Source of the DNA: Bradyrhizobium diversitatis
GTDB taxonomy: Bacteria > Pseudomonadota > Alphaproteobacteria > Rhizobiales > Xanthobacteraceae
NCBI RefSeq assembly: GCF_016031635.1
Contig: NZ_JACEGD010000021.1
Location: 124,001-188,000 of the forward strand
Reading direction: 5' to 3'
DNA length: 64,000 nt
Shown: in pieces, positions 1 through 7,540 of the stretch
How the letters are laid out: each line of letters opens with the position of its first letter
Numbering within the stretch: the stretch's first letter is position 1
Notes under the pieces: generated by a model
Database searches by the model: none
What the model saw: the letters and a program-made list of their open reading frames with translations, nothing else
Told to the model about the DNA's origin: nothing
Translations under genes and position numbers: made by a program

Positions 1-102
1 CGCCGGGGCGCGACGGTTCACGTGCTGACGCCTCCCGCCTTCGCCGACCTCGGACGTGCCCCGACATTCTCGGACATCCTCGTTCAGGTCAGCGGGGCCT
101 GA
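1..102 (+). CDS. 3' end of an unidentified gene (partial)
   Basis: An open frame runs from the first base to a TGA at 100-102 and encodes the last 33 residues of a protein ending in FSDILVQVSGA. It ends 2 bp before the ATG of the downstream ferredoxin gene, so it is probably the first visible member of the same operon. The fragment is too short to assign a family. Its link to a ferredoxin and a ferredoxin reductase suggests an enzyme or electron-transfer partner, but that is inference only. Confidence 0.6.
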   Translation, partial: RRGATVHVLTPPAFADLGRAPTFSDILVQVSGA

Positions 103-104
103 CG

Positions 105-410
105 ATGACATATGTGGTCACCGACAATTGCCGCGGCTGCCGATACACCGAATGCGTGACCGTCTGTCCCGTGGAGTGTTTCCACGTCGACGACGCCATG
201 ACCTACATCGATCCGGAAAACTGCATCGATTGCGGTGGCTGCGCACCGGCTTGCCCGGTCGGCGCGATCGAGCCCGACTATCGCCTCGCCGCGGACAAGA
301 AGTACTGGATCGACGTCAACCGCAAGCGCGCGACCGAAACTCCCGTCATCAGTGCGCGCCTGCCGGCCCTGCCGGGGGCCGATGAACGCAGGCGGGCGCT
401 GGGCCGATGA
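105..410 (+). CDS. fdxA: 7Fe ferredoxin (3Fe-4S/4Fe-4S), FdxA type
   Basis: This 101-residue soluble electron carrier has two Fe-S motifs. Cysteines 9, 12, 17 and 21 (CxxCx4CxxxCP) and 40, 43, 46 and 50 (CxxCxxCxxxCP) match the N-terminal pattern of FdxA ferredoxins, which bind one 3Fe-4S and one 4Fe-4S cluster. The length fits the family (about 105-112). Its stop overlaps the start of the reductase gene (ATGA at 407-410), so the two are translationally coupled and this is likely the redox partner of that reductase. The final electron acceptor is not visible; the truncated gene upstream is a candidate. The FdxA assignment is by motif and length, and the gene symbol is moderately sure. Confidence 0.9.
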   Translation: MTYVVTDNCRGCRYTECVTVCPVECFHVDDAMTYIDPENCIDCGGCAPACPVGAIEPDYRLAADKKYWIDVNRKRATETPVISARLPALPGADERRRALGR

Positions 411-1723
411 CGGGGTCCGTCGCAAACGAAAACCGCATCGCCGTCGTCGGTAGCGGACCGAGCGGCTTCTACACCACCGAGGCCCTGTTGCGCTCGGGCG
501 TGCCCTTGACGGTCGACATGTTCGAGCGGCTCCCGGTACCGTACGGGCTGGTGCGGTTCGGCGTGGCCCCCGACCATCCGAAGCTCAAGCAGGTCACAAC
601 GGCCTTCGACCGGATCGCCACCATGCCCGGGTTTCGCTTCATCGGCGGCGTGACCATCGGAGACGACGTCTCGATCGACGAGCTGCGCAAGGCCTATGAC
701 GCCGTCGTGCTGGCAACGGGCGCGGAACTGAGCCGGGCGCTCGACATCCCGGGCGAAGCACTCCCGGGCAGCCACACGGCGGGCGATTTCGTCGCGTGGT
801 ACAACGGGCATCCGCAGTTTGCGGATCTGCGGATCGATCTTCATCATGAGACCGCGATCGTCATCGGCCATGGCAACGTCGCTCTCGACGTGGCGCGCAT
901 CCTCGCCAAGACTGCGGACGAGCTGCGCCGGACCGACATCGCACGCCACGCGCTCGAGGCGCTGGCCGAGAGCCGGATCCGCGAAATCCACGTCGTCGGC
1001 CGCAGCGGACCGGCGCAAACCAGATTCACCGCAAAGGAATTGCGTGACTTTCTCGAACTCAACACATGCGATACATGCGTCGACATGCGCAACGTCAGCT
1101 CCGATGAATTCGAGCCGCCATCTCCCGACGATCCGGAGCTGACCGAAAAATTGTCGTTGCTGCGCGCGTTCTCGCAGGCCGCCGTGACGAAGCCGCGGCG
1201 CTGCGTTCTTCGATTTCGTCTGTCACCCGTCGCGCTCCGCGGACGAGACCGCCTGGAGGCCATCGCGTTCAAGCAGGAATCGGGCGCTGTCGAGGACATC
1301 GCATGCGGCCTCTCGCTCAGCAGCGTCGGCCGGAAGACCACGCCGGTGGCTGGGGTTCCCTATGACGCGCATCGCGGCGTGCATGCGAACATCGACGGAC
1401 GCGTCGCAGCCGATGGTTCGGTGATCGAGGGCCTCTATGTCTGCGGATGGAGCAAGCGCGGGCCGAACGGCACGATCGGCACCAATCGCGGCTGCGGGAT
1501 CGCGACCGCAGAGGCGGTCCTGGCGGATATCACCCATCGACGGCCGCGCTCGGATACGCCTGACGCACTGCTTGCGCGCCTAACCGGCCGCGGCGCACGC
1601 ATCGTGAGCTATCCGGATTGGGCCACGATCGACGCGGCCGAAAAGCGCAGGGGAGCCGCGCTCGGCAAGCCCCGGGAGAAGTTTGTCACGATTCCCGACA
1701 TGCTCGCGGCCGTGCGCGCGTGA
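407..1723 (+). CDS. Ferredoxin-NADP reductase, adrenodoxin-reductase type
   Basis: This 438-residue cytoplasmic FAD enzyme is expected to move electrons between NADPH and ferredoxin. Visible features are an FAD-binding GSGPSG at 15-20, the family segment PVPYGLVRFGVAPDHP around 43-58, an ATGA loop at 103-106, an NADP-site GHGNVALDVAR at 154-164, and a C-terminal GPNGTIGTNR segment near 350 typical of adrenodoxin reductase and mycobacterial FprA. The ATG overlaps the ferredoxin stop by 4 bp. The pair resembles class I electron-supply modules for cytochrome P450s or other oxygenases, but no P450 is in view. Length is normal for the family. Confidence 0.9.
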   Translation: MTGSVANENRIAVVGSGPSGFYTTEALLRSGVPLTVDMFERLPVPYGLVRFGVAPDHPKLKQVTTAFDRIATMPGFRFIGGVTIGDDVSIDELRKAYDAVVLATGAELSRALDIPGEALPGSHTAGDFVAWYNGHPQFADLRIDLHHETAIVIGHGNVALDVARILAKTADELRRTDIARHALEALAESRIREIHVVGRSGPAQTRFTAKELRDFLELNTCDTCVDMRNVSSDEFEPPSPDDPELTEKLSLLRAFSQAAVTKPRRCVLRFRLSPVALRGRDRLEAIAFKQESGAVEDIACGLSLSSVGRKTTPVAGVPYDAHRGVHANIDGRVAADGSVIEGLYVCGWSKRGPNGTIGTNRGCGIATAEAVLADITHRRPRSDTPDALLARLTGRGARIVSYPDWATIDAAEKRRGAALGKPREKFVTIPDMLAAVRA

Positions 1724-1757
1724 CGGAGAACCGTGCACCGCCGCGAAGCTAACGGCA

Positions 1758-1834
1758 TCATGCGAGCGCAGCGGAGCAATCCAGAATCTCTGCGCGGAAA
1801 AATTCCTGGATTGCTTCGCTGCGCTCGCAATGAC
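1758..1834. repeat. Intergenic palindrome, class A
   Basis: A 23-bp inverted repeat (1762-1784 against 1806-1828) contains the words GCGAGCGCAGCG and AGCAATCCAG and would fold into one long hairpin. Relatives lie at 35493-35572 and 42795-42882. It sits just after the ferredoxin reductase gene, where it could also act as a transcript-end structure. Confidence 0.8.
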
Positions 1835-1864
1835 GATGGGGAGCGAGCTCAGCTCGATCGTCGA

Positions 1865-2060
1865 TGCGTGCCCCGGACGCAGCGCAGCGTCTCCCTGGCG
1901 ATGCGAAGCATCGTCCAGTGACGGTGCGCTGCTGAGCCGGGGCCTATGTTGCGGAGATGCGTCGTGCGGCTTCCTGAGTCCCGGCTCTGCACCGCAACGC
2001 CGTAAGCGCGTTTACGCGCGTCCTCGACGCGCTATGGGGCGTTGCGGTACGTCCGGGACA
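1865..2060. repeat. Non-coding interval with degenerate inverted repeats
   Basis: This part of the roughly 400-bp gap between the reductase gene and the DUF3126 gene holds a degenerate palindrome: CCCCGG at 1871-1876 against CCGGGG at 1938-1943, enclosing the smaller hairpin GCGATGCGAAGCATCG. A GC-rich tail follows. I see no convincing gene. Open frames across it look like chance extensions through repeat DNA. Confidence 0.4.
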
Positions 2061-2120
2061 CGAGAGAACGCCGCGCATGGCGAAGACTCAGCTCCGCTCG
2101 CGACGACGGCGTACCAACAG

Positions 2121-2345
2121 CTACTCCTGATCGACGAGATCGTCCTCGAGGATGGCCATCTGGAACTGGAACGAGCGATCATCGTCCTCGTCGTCGACGA
2201 AGAGCACACCGATGAACTCCTCGCCGATATAGACTTCGGCGGAATCGTCCTTCTTCGGCCGCGGCACGACGCGGATCTTGGGATTGCCGAATACGCGCTT
2301 CAGATACGCGTCGAGCTTCCTTACTTCCTTGACGTCATCAAAGTC
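2121..2345 (-). CDS. DUF3126 family small protein, start codon unclear
   Basis: The minus-strand frame ending at a TAG (2121-2123) encodes about 72 residues beginning near DDVKEVRKLDAYLKRVFGNP and ending LEDDLVDQE. This matches the small acidic DUF3126 proteins that commonly follow cysE in Bradyrhizobium relatives; function unknown. It starts within a few bases of the cysE stop, consistent with an operon. No ATG, GTG or TTG is in frame at the expected start. The nearest in-frame upstream stop lies inside the cysE end, and the only ATG (plus-strand CAT at 2336-2338) is in another frame. The true start may be an unusual codon, or there may be a sequence error. Confidence 0.7.
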   Translation of the reverse strand, partial: DFDDVKEVRKLDAYLKRVFGNPKIRVVPRPKKDDSAEVYIGEEFIGVLFVDDEDDDRSFQFQMAILEDDLVDQE

Positions 2346-2349
2346 CGTC

Positions 2350-3174
2350 TTACAGCCCCATGGCGTTGATCATCTGATCCATGGTGCGCGAAGGCTCGGC
2401 GCAGCCGGCTTCGCCGACGATCTTGGCGGGCACGCCCGCGACCGTGACGTTGTGCGGCACCGGCTTGACCACGACCGAGCCGGCGGCGATGCGGGCGCAG
2501 TGGCCGATCTCGATGTTGCCGAGGATCTTCGCACCGGCGCCGATCAGGACACCGTGACGGATCTTCGGATGACGATCTTCATTCTCCTTGCCGGTGCCGC
2601 CGAGCGTGACGCCGTGCAGGATCGAGACGTCGTCCTCGATCACCGCGGTCTCGCCGCAGACGAAGCCGGTGGCGTGGTCGAGGAAGATGCCGCGGCCGAT
2701 GCGCGCGGCGGGATTGATGTCGGTCTGGAACACCGCGGAAGCGCGGCTCTGCAGATAATACGCGAAGTCCTTGCGGCCCTTCAGATAGAGCCAGTGCGCG
2801 AGGCGATGAGTCTGGATGGCGTGGAAGCCCTTGAAGTAGAGCAAGGGATCGATGAAGCGCGAGGTCGCGGGATCGCGATCGTAGACGGCGACGAGATCGG
2901 CACGGAAGGCGTTGCCGAGATCGGGATCGTCACGCAGCGCTTCGTCAAAGGTCTGGCGCACCAGATCGCCCGACAGCGCGGAGTGATCGAGGCGATCGGC
3001 GACGCGATGGACCACGGAGTCTTCGAGGCGGCTGTGGTGCAGCACCGTCGAATAGATGAAGGTCGCAAGCTCGGGCTCGCGGTGGACGATGTCCTCCGCC
3101 TCGCCCCGGATCCGATCCCAGATCGGATCGAGCGATGCGAGCTTTCCTCCCGGATTGACCTGATGCACTGCCAT
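2350..3174 (-). CDS. cysE: Serine O-acetyltransferase
   Basis: This 274-residue cytoplasmic enzyme transfers acetyl from acetyl-CoA to L-serine to make O-acetylserine, the precursor that cysteine synthase converts to cysteine. An alpha-helical N-terminal domain (about 1-140) is followed by a left-handed beta-helix of hexapeptide repeats (about 150-250), with the hallmark LDHATG at 165-170 containing the catalytic Asp-His pair and the GGTGKENEDRHP loop at 192-203. I chose the ATG at 3174 (protein starts MAVHQVNPGG) because it has a GAGAGAG ribosome-binding site; longer upstream starts add residues unlike the family. DUF3126 follows directly. Confidence 0.95.
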   Translation of the reverse strand: MAVHQVNPGGKLASLDPIWDRIRGEAEDIVHREPELATFIYSTVLHHSRLEDSVVHRVADRLDHSALSGDLVRQTFDEALRDDPDLGNAFRADLVAVYDRDPATSRFIDPLLYFKGFHAIQTHRLAHWLYLKGRKDFAYYLQSRASAVFQTDINPAARIGRGIFLDHATGFVCGETAVIEDDVSILHGVTLGGTGKENEDRHPKIRHGVLIGAGAKILGNIEIGHCARIAAGSVVVKPVPHNVTVAGVPAKIVGEAGCAEPSRTMDQMINAMGL

Positions 3175-3453
3175 GCGATTTGCTCTCTCGAATTGGCCTC
3201 TTTTACCGGCTGTATAGCACAGTCCAGGCGACAAAGTCCTGACGGGCTTGCCTCAGGAGTGAACAGCACCTTGCCCCGCGGGGCACGCTAAGGCTTTGAA
3301 ACACAAGCATTTCTTCTGACGCCCCCAGGCGGCTAGGTCGGCTCAAGGTGGTCAGAGTTCTGCCAAATTCAAGCGGGGCGGCATCAAACTATTGGTGAAT
3401 TCTCTCCGAGCCGCTATTGCAGGCGAGGTCCGAACGAGGGGCACGGAACCGAT

Positions 3454-4812
3454 TTGACCATCACCACCGATCAATTGCGCGCACGCGCCGCTGATACGTT
3501 TTGGCTTCGGCTCGCGGCGGCGGCCCTGCCCCTCCTGATGATCGCGCCGGCGTTCTGGAACGGCTATCCGCTGTTGCAATGGGATACCGGCGGCTATCTG
3601 GCGCGCTGGTACGAGGGCTATCTCGTCCCCAGCCGCTCCACGGTGTTCGGCCTCTATCTGCATTATGGCGAGAGTTTCGGCTTCTGGATCAATCTCGCGG
3701 TCCAGTCGCTGGCGACGCTGTGGCTGCTGCAGCTCACCCTTCGCGTGCTCTCGATGATGCAGACCTTCCGCTTCGTCGCGATCAGCCTCGGCCTGATCCT
3801 GTCGACCGCGCTGCCCTGGCTTGCGAGCCTGCTGCTCACCGACATCTTTGCAGGACTCTCGGTGCTGTCGCTGTTCCTGCTGGTCATCGGAGGACAGCGC
3901 ACGTCGCGGCTCGAAAAGATCGCGCTGTTCGCCTTCACCGCCTTTGCGGCGGCGACCCACAGCGCGACGCTCGGCGTGCTGCTCGGTCTCTGCGCCGCCG
4001 GCTGGATGGCGCGGCCGTTGGTGGGCAAGCGGCTTCCGCTCGCCGGATTGACACAGGCGAGCCTCAGCATCGTTGCGGGCGGCCTGATGCTGGTGTCGGC
4101 GAATTATGCATTGTCCGGCAAGTTGGCCTGGACGCCCGGCGGCTATGGCGTCGCCTTCGGCCGCATGCTGCAGGATGGCATCGTTGCGCGCTATCTCAAC
4201 GACCATTGCCCGCGCGAACGCTACAAGCTCTGCCCCTATCGCAACGAGCTGCCGGCGAGCGCCGACGAATTCCTGTGGGGCAAGAGCATGTTCAACACGC
4301 TCGGCCGCTTCGAAGGAATGAACGAGGAGATGGGCTACATCGTCGTGCATTCGCTCGCGGACTATCCGGCCTGGCAAGCCGGCGCGGCGTTGCGCGCGAT
4401 GGGACAGCAATTGCTGCATGTGGCGACCGGCGAAGGCACCAATGGCTGGATCCCGCACACCTACGGCATCATCGAGCGCTACATCCCCGCACAGGTCGCG
4501 CCGATGCGGGCGGCGCGGCAGCAGCACTGGGACATCGATTTCGTTTACGTCAACTGGCTGCATGTCCCCGTCGCGCTGGCCTCGATGCTGGGGCTGGTTT
4601 GGTTGCTCGCACATGCGCTGGCGAAGCGCCGGCTGGACGACCTGACGCTACTGGCCGCGACGGTGACGCTGGCCTTGCTCGGCAACGCCTTCATTTGCGG
4701 CGTGATCTCAGGGCCCCACGACCGCTACGGCGCGCGGATGGTGTGGGTTGCGACTTTCGTGGTGCTGATGGCGGTGGCGCGGCGGTTTGGCGAGGATGCC
4801 AAAGCGGGATGA
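3454..4812 (+). CDS. Multi-pass membrane protein of unknown function
   Basis: This 452-residue protein has about 9-10 hydrophobic segments: one near residues 18-35, several between about 75 and 220, and three in the last 90 residues. The N-terminal loop after the first membrane segment carries WDTGGYLARWYEGY, and a large polar loop of about 130 residues (about 235-370) contains the only clustered cysteines. The layout, with a long non-cytoplasmic loop and an acidic residue in the first loop, loosely resembles GT-C glycosyltransferases such as the ArnT/PMT group. I do not recognise a specific family. The assigned start is TTG with a weak GAGGGG site. It is followed by a repeat-rich gap. Confidence 0.65.
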   Translation: MTITTDQLRARAADTFWLRLAAAALPLLMIAPAFWNGYPLLQWDTGGYLARWYEGYLVPSRSTVFGLYLHYGESFGFWINLAVQSLATLWLLQLTLRVLSMMQTFRFVAISLGLILSTALPWLASLLLTDIFAGLSVLSLFLLVIGGQRTSRLEKIALFAFTAFAAATHSATLGVLLGLCAAGWMARPLVGKRLPLAGLTQASLSIVAGGLMLVSANYALSGKLAWTPGGYGVAFGRMLQDGIVARYLNDHCPRERYKLCPYRNELPASADEFLWGKSMFNTLGRFEGMNEEMGYIVVHSLADYPAWQAGAALRAMGQQLLHVATGEGTNGWIPHTYGIIERYIPAQVAPMRAARQQHWDIDFVYVNWLHVPVALASMLGLVWLLAHALAKRRLDDLTLLAATVTLALLGNAFICGVISGPHDRYGARMVWVATFVVLMAVARRFGEDAKAG

Positions 4813-4901
4813 ATTTTGGTTTGATCGCGACAACGAGATACGCCCCCTCTCCCACTTGCGCAGGGTTATCGCGTATGACTTTTCGGACGGCCTGAGCAAG
4901 C

Positions 4902-4948
4902 GCCTCGTCTTTCGAGACGACCGCTTTGCGGTCTCCTCAAGACGAGGC
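4902..4948. repeat. Inverted repeat, 10-bp arms
   Basis: GCCTCGTCTT (4902-4911) pairs with AAGACGAGGC (4939-4948) around a loop that itself contains GACCGCTTTGCGGTC. It forms a stable cruciform or hairpin between two genes. It belongs to the repeat-rich gap 4813-5154, in which no gene is visible. Confidence 0.6.
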
Positions 4949-4993
4949 TTCGCCAGAGCGGTGTGCTCTGAAACTGCTGCTGCACATTCCGTC

Positions 4994-5040
4994 CTCATCC
5001 CGAGGGCCCGCCGGAGGCGGGCGTCTCGAAGGATGGCCGC
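4994..5040. repeat. Short hairpin repeat in gap
   Basis: A hairpin GCCCGCC-GGAG-GGCGGGC-like core (5007-5023) is enclosed by CATCCCGAG and CTCGAAGGATG arms. Its shape suggests a degraded member of an interspersed family, but no second copy is visible in this window. The rest of 4813-5154 shows nothing further. Confidence 0.4.
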
Positions 5041-5154
5041 AGGCGCGCTTCCCGCTGCTTTTTCTCGTCCTGCCACAGGTCATCCTCGAAATGCCTGTCA
5101 CTGTAATTATCGTGTCTCACTTCAGGGGGGCAGTCCAGAACGGTCGCCGTAATT

Positions 5155-5568
5155 TCACACCGCCTTGGCGAGCGCGAACAGCCGGAAATCCTCGAGCGCC
5201 GCGTGCCGGTGCGGAGCGACGTCGCGCCGGTAGGTCTCGGTTTCCACGATCGAGCGGAAGGTGGCGAAATCGCCGTATTCATTGATCGCCGCTTCGTCCC
5301 AGCGTTCGCCTGGCGAGCCGACGAGGTTCGCCAGGACCGGAACGGAAAACACCCGCACGAGCGGCTTACCGGCCGCCAGACGCCGGAATGCCGGCCTGTA
5401 GCGTTCATTGAAGGCTTCGCGGCCCGAGCAGGGCGCGGCGTCGAATCCGTCCTCGTAGCGCGCCCGCGCGCGGTAGCGCAGCAGATTGAGCATATAGACC
5501 GGCTGGCCGGATGGAATCGCCCGCTCGGCGGCGTCGAGGGCTTGCAGAGTGATTTCGATGGGGTTCAT
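5155..5568 (-). CDS. DUF1330-like small protein
   Basis: This protein has 137 residues from the ATG at 5568, which is preceded by a GGGAAG ribosome-binding site. The segment PVYMLNLLRYRARARYEDG near residues 21-40 matches the start of DUF1330 and related dimeric alpha/beta-barrel (ABM-like) proteins, and the C-terminal FRSIVETETYRRDVAPHR segment fits the same fold. The biochemical function of the family is not settled. It is divergent from a LysR regulator 98 bp away, so it is a likely target of that regulator. Confidence 0.7.
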   Translation of the reverse strand: MNPIEITLQALDAAERAIPSGQPVYMLNLLRYRARARYEDGFDAAPCSGREAFNERYRPAFRRLAAGKPLVRVFSVPVLANLVGSPGERWDEAAINEYGDFATFRSIVETETYRRDVAPHRHAALEDFRLFALAKAV

Positions 5569-5665
5569 GGGACTTCCCGCGTTTCCAGCGCCGCAGAATG
5601 CGCGCCGACGCTCCCTAATTAGTCGTTCGGGAACGGCCCTTGTAGTGACTGGAGAGCCATGACTA

Positions 5666-5684
5666 TGTGGACTCCATGTCCACA
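5666..5684. promoter_or_regulatory. Perfect dyad overlapping the LysR gene start
   Basis: TGTGGAC (5666-5672) and GTCCACA (5678-5684) form a perfect 7-bp inverted repeat with a 5-bp spacer. It overlaps both candidate start codons of the LysR gene (GTG 5667, ATG 5676). It could be an operator for self-repression or an mRNA hairpin that hides the start. This is inference from symmetry and position only. Confidence 0.4.
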
Positions 5685-6611
5685 ACGACTTTGCCTCCCG
5701 ACCTCTCGCGCCTCCTCGCCTTCGTCCGCGTCGTCGAGGCGGGCTCCTTTGCCGAAGCCGCGCGGCGGGCGGGGACGACCACCTCGGCGATGTCCAAGGC
5801 GGTCGCCCGCTTCGAGAAGGCTCACGGGCTGCGGCTCTTGCATCGCTCCACCCATTCGTTGGCGCTGACCGACGAGGGCGACAGGCTGATGACGGCGGGA
5901 CGCGCGTTGGTCGAAAGTCTCGCCCGTGTCCAATCCGCGCTCGGCGACGTCGCGCGCGACGATGGCGGACGGGTACGCGTGACCGCCCCCGCCTCGTTCG
6001 CGCGCGCCTGCATCCTGCCGCGACTGCCCGCGTTCCTGCGGGAACGGCCGGAAATCGAGATCGAGGTCAAATTCCGCAACGAGATTCTCGATCTCGCGGC
6101 GGAAGGCGTCGACATCGCGATCCGCTCGGGGCCGCTCGACCGCGCGCCCGGCCACCAAGCGCGGCGGCTTTGCACGTTCTCCTGGATCGCCTGCGCCTCC
6201 CCCGCCTATCTGAAGGCGCGCGGCGCGCCGGCCACTCCCTTTGAGCTTTCCGCGCACGACCACGTCGGCTTCCGCAATCCCGCAAGCGGTCAGATCCTGA
6301 CCTGGCGCTTCGCCGACCCGCGCGACAAAGCCCCCATTCGCGTCACGCCCAAGCCCAAGCATATTTGCGACGACGCGCATGCGTCGCTTGCTTTGATCGC
6401 GAATGGGTTCGGGGTCGGCTGGGGGCCAGCGTGGCTCGTTGGCGAAGACCTTCGCACCGGCCGGCTGGTCGAAGTGCTGGCGCCCTGGCGCGCGCCTGCG
6501 GAACCCCTATGGATGCTGCGCACCTCCGGCCGCCGCCCGCCCCTGCGCACACAGCGCGTCATGTCGTTCCTCAGCACGCTTCCCGCCGCGTTCAGCGACA
6601 AGGCGGTGTGA
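5667..6611 (+). CDS. LysR-family transcriptional regulator
   Basis: This 314-residue DNA-binding regulator has an N-terminal winged helix-turn-helix (about 13-70) containing GSFAEAARRAGTTTSAMSKAV, then a periplasmic-binding-protein-like effector domain with AEGVDIAIRSG near 145-155, which places it in the CrgA/DsdC-like branch of LysR regulators. The start is either GTG 5667, with GGAG at 5651 upstream, or ATG 5676. It is transcribed divergently from the DUF1330-like gene. The effector is unknown. Confidence 0.92.
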   Translation: MDSMSTTTLPPDLSRLLAFVRVVEAGSFAEAARRAGTTTSAMSKAVARFEKAHGLRLLHRSTHSLALTDEGDRLMTAGRALVESLARVQSALGDVARDDGGRVRVTAPASFARACILPRLPAFLRERPEIEIEVKFRNEILDLAAEGVDIAIRSGPLDRAPGHQARRLCTFSWIACASPAYLKARGAPATPFELSAHDHVGFRNPASGQILTWRFADPRDKAPIRVTPKPKHICDDAHASLALIANGFGVGWGPAWLVGEDLRTGRLVEVLAPWRAPAEPLWMLRTSGRRPPLRTQRVMSFLSTLPAAFSDKAV

Positions 6612-6668
6612 AGCAGCGGTCGTCACCGAAATTGAGGCGCCAGGAAACTATCTTGGCCCTTTGCCGGC

Positions 6669-7427
6669 TCAGCCGCGGCGGGAAAGGAAATCGAGCACGC
6701 CGGTCTTGTAGACCTTGTCGCCGACCGCACGCATGTGGTCGCGATTGGGAATGTCGAGCACTTCCGAACCGGGAATGATCGCGCCGAGCGCGCTGGCACT
6801 TCCCGCGACGTCGTCGGCGCTGCCGACCGCGATCAGGACCGGCACCTCGATGCGCGCAGCTTGCTGCCTCGTCATGAGATCGCGCGTACCGCGCAGGCAG
6901 GCGGCGAGCGCACGGCGGTCGGAGCGGGTCTGATCGGCAAACGCGCGAAACGTGCGGCCGACGGGATCGGTGACGTCCTCGAGCTCCGGCGCTTCCAGTG
7001 CTTTCGCCACGTTCTCGCCGGGCCCTGTGCCCTCGATAAGGCCGCCGATGCCGATGCCGCCGAGGATCGCCGAGCGCAGGCGCTGCGGCTCGTTGAGCGA
7101 GAGCCACGCCGTCATCCGTCCCCCCATCGAATAGCCCATGATGTCGGCCCGTGGGATGGCGAGATGATCCATCAGCGCGAGCACGTCGCCGGCCATGGTC
7201 GGGATCGAGTACTGTTCGGGCTCGTACAGCTTCGCGCTTTCGCCGTGGCCGCGATTGTCGAGCGCAATCACGCGGCGGCCATTCTTGCGCAGCTCCGAAA
7301 CCCAAGTCGGATAGACCCAGTTCACGTTCTTGCTGGAGGCAAAGCCGTGCACCAGGACGATCGGATCGCCCTCGCCTTCGTCGAGATAGGCAATTTCAAC
7401 GGCGCCGTTGTGAAAGCTCGGCATCAT
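6669..7427 (-). CDS. Alpha/beta hydrolase
   Basis: This 252-residue serine hydrolase has an oxyanion HG at 27-28, a nucleophile elbow GYSMG with Ser100, a likely acid in the GSADD segment (about residue 200), and the catalytic His in NRDH (about 231). The DNRGHGES segment at 57-64 is typical of the esterase, perhydrolase and haloalkane-dehalogenase-like group. There is no signal peptide, so it is cytoplasmic. The substrate cannot be told from sequence. It is convergent with the LysR gene and apparently a single-gene unit; the start ATG-ATG at 7427 could be either codon. Confidence 0.9.
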   Translation of the reverse strand: MMPSFHNGAVEIAYLDEGEGDPIVLVHGFASSKNVNWVYPTWVSELRKNGRRVIALDNRGHGESAKLYEPEQYSIPTMAGDVLALMDHLAIPRADIMGYSMGGRMTAWLSLNEPQRLRSAILGGIGIGGLIEGTGPGENVAKALEAPELEDVTDPVGRTFRAFADQTRSDRRALAACLRGTRDLMTRQQAARIEVPVLIAVGSADDVAGSASALGAIIPGSEVLDIPNRDHMRAVGDKVYKTGVLDFLSRRG

Positions 7428-7464
7428 CAGTTCCGTGGGGTCTTGTGGGGATGGGTCGATCTTA

Positions 7465-7520
7465 GAGCATGATCCGGAAAAGTGTGCAGCGGTTTTCCGG
7501 CAACATCATGCTCAAACAAT
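7465..7520. repeat. Intergenic palindrome, class E
   Basis: The outer arms GAGCATGAT (7465-7473) and ATCATGCTC (7505-7513) enclose inner CCGGAAAA and TTTTCCGG arms. This is an approximately 50-bp stem-loop element of a type that recurs across Bradyrhizobium genomes (from memory). It lies between two convergently or tandemly read minus-strand genes. Confidence 0.7.
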
Positions 7521-7540
7521 AGCCTGGAGCGCGTCGCACT

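Noticed and set aside
1683..2369. A 228-residue plus-strand frame in the gap after the ferredoxin reductase
   Set aside because: It crosses palindromic repeat DNA and is antisense to the DUF3126 gene, so it is not a protein.
2278..3291. A 337-residue plus-strand open frame over cysE
   Set aside because: Shadow of cysE on the opposite strand, rich in Ala, Asp and Arg with no family match.
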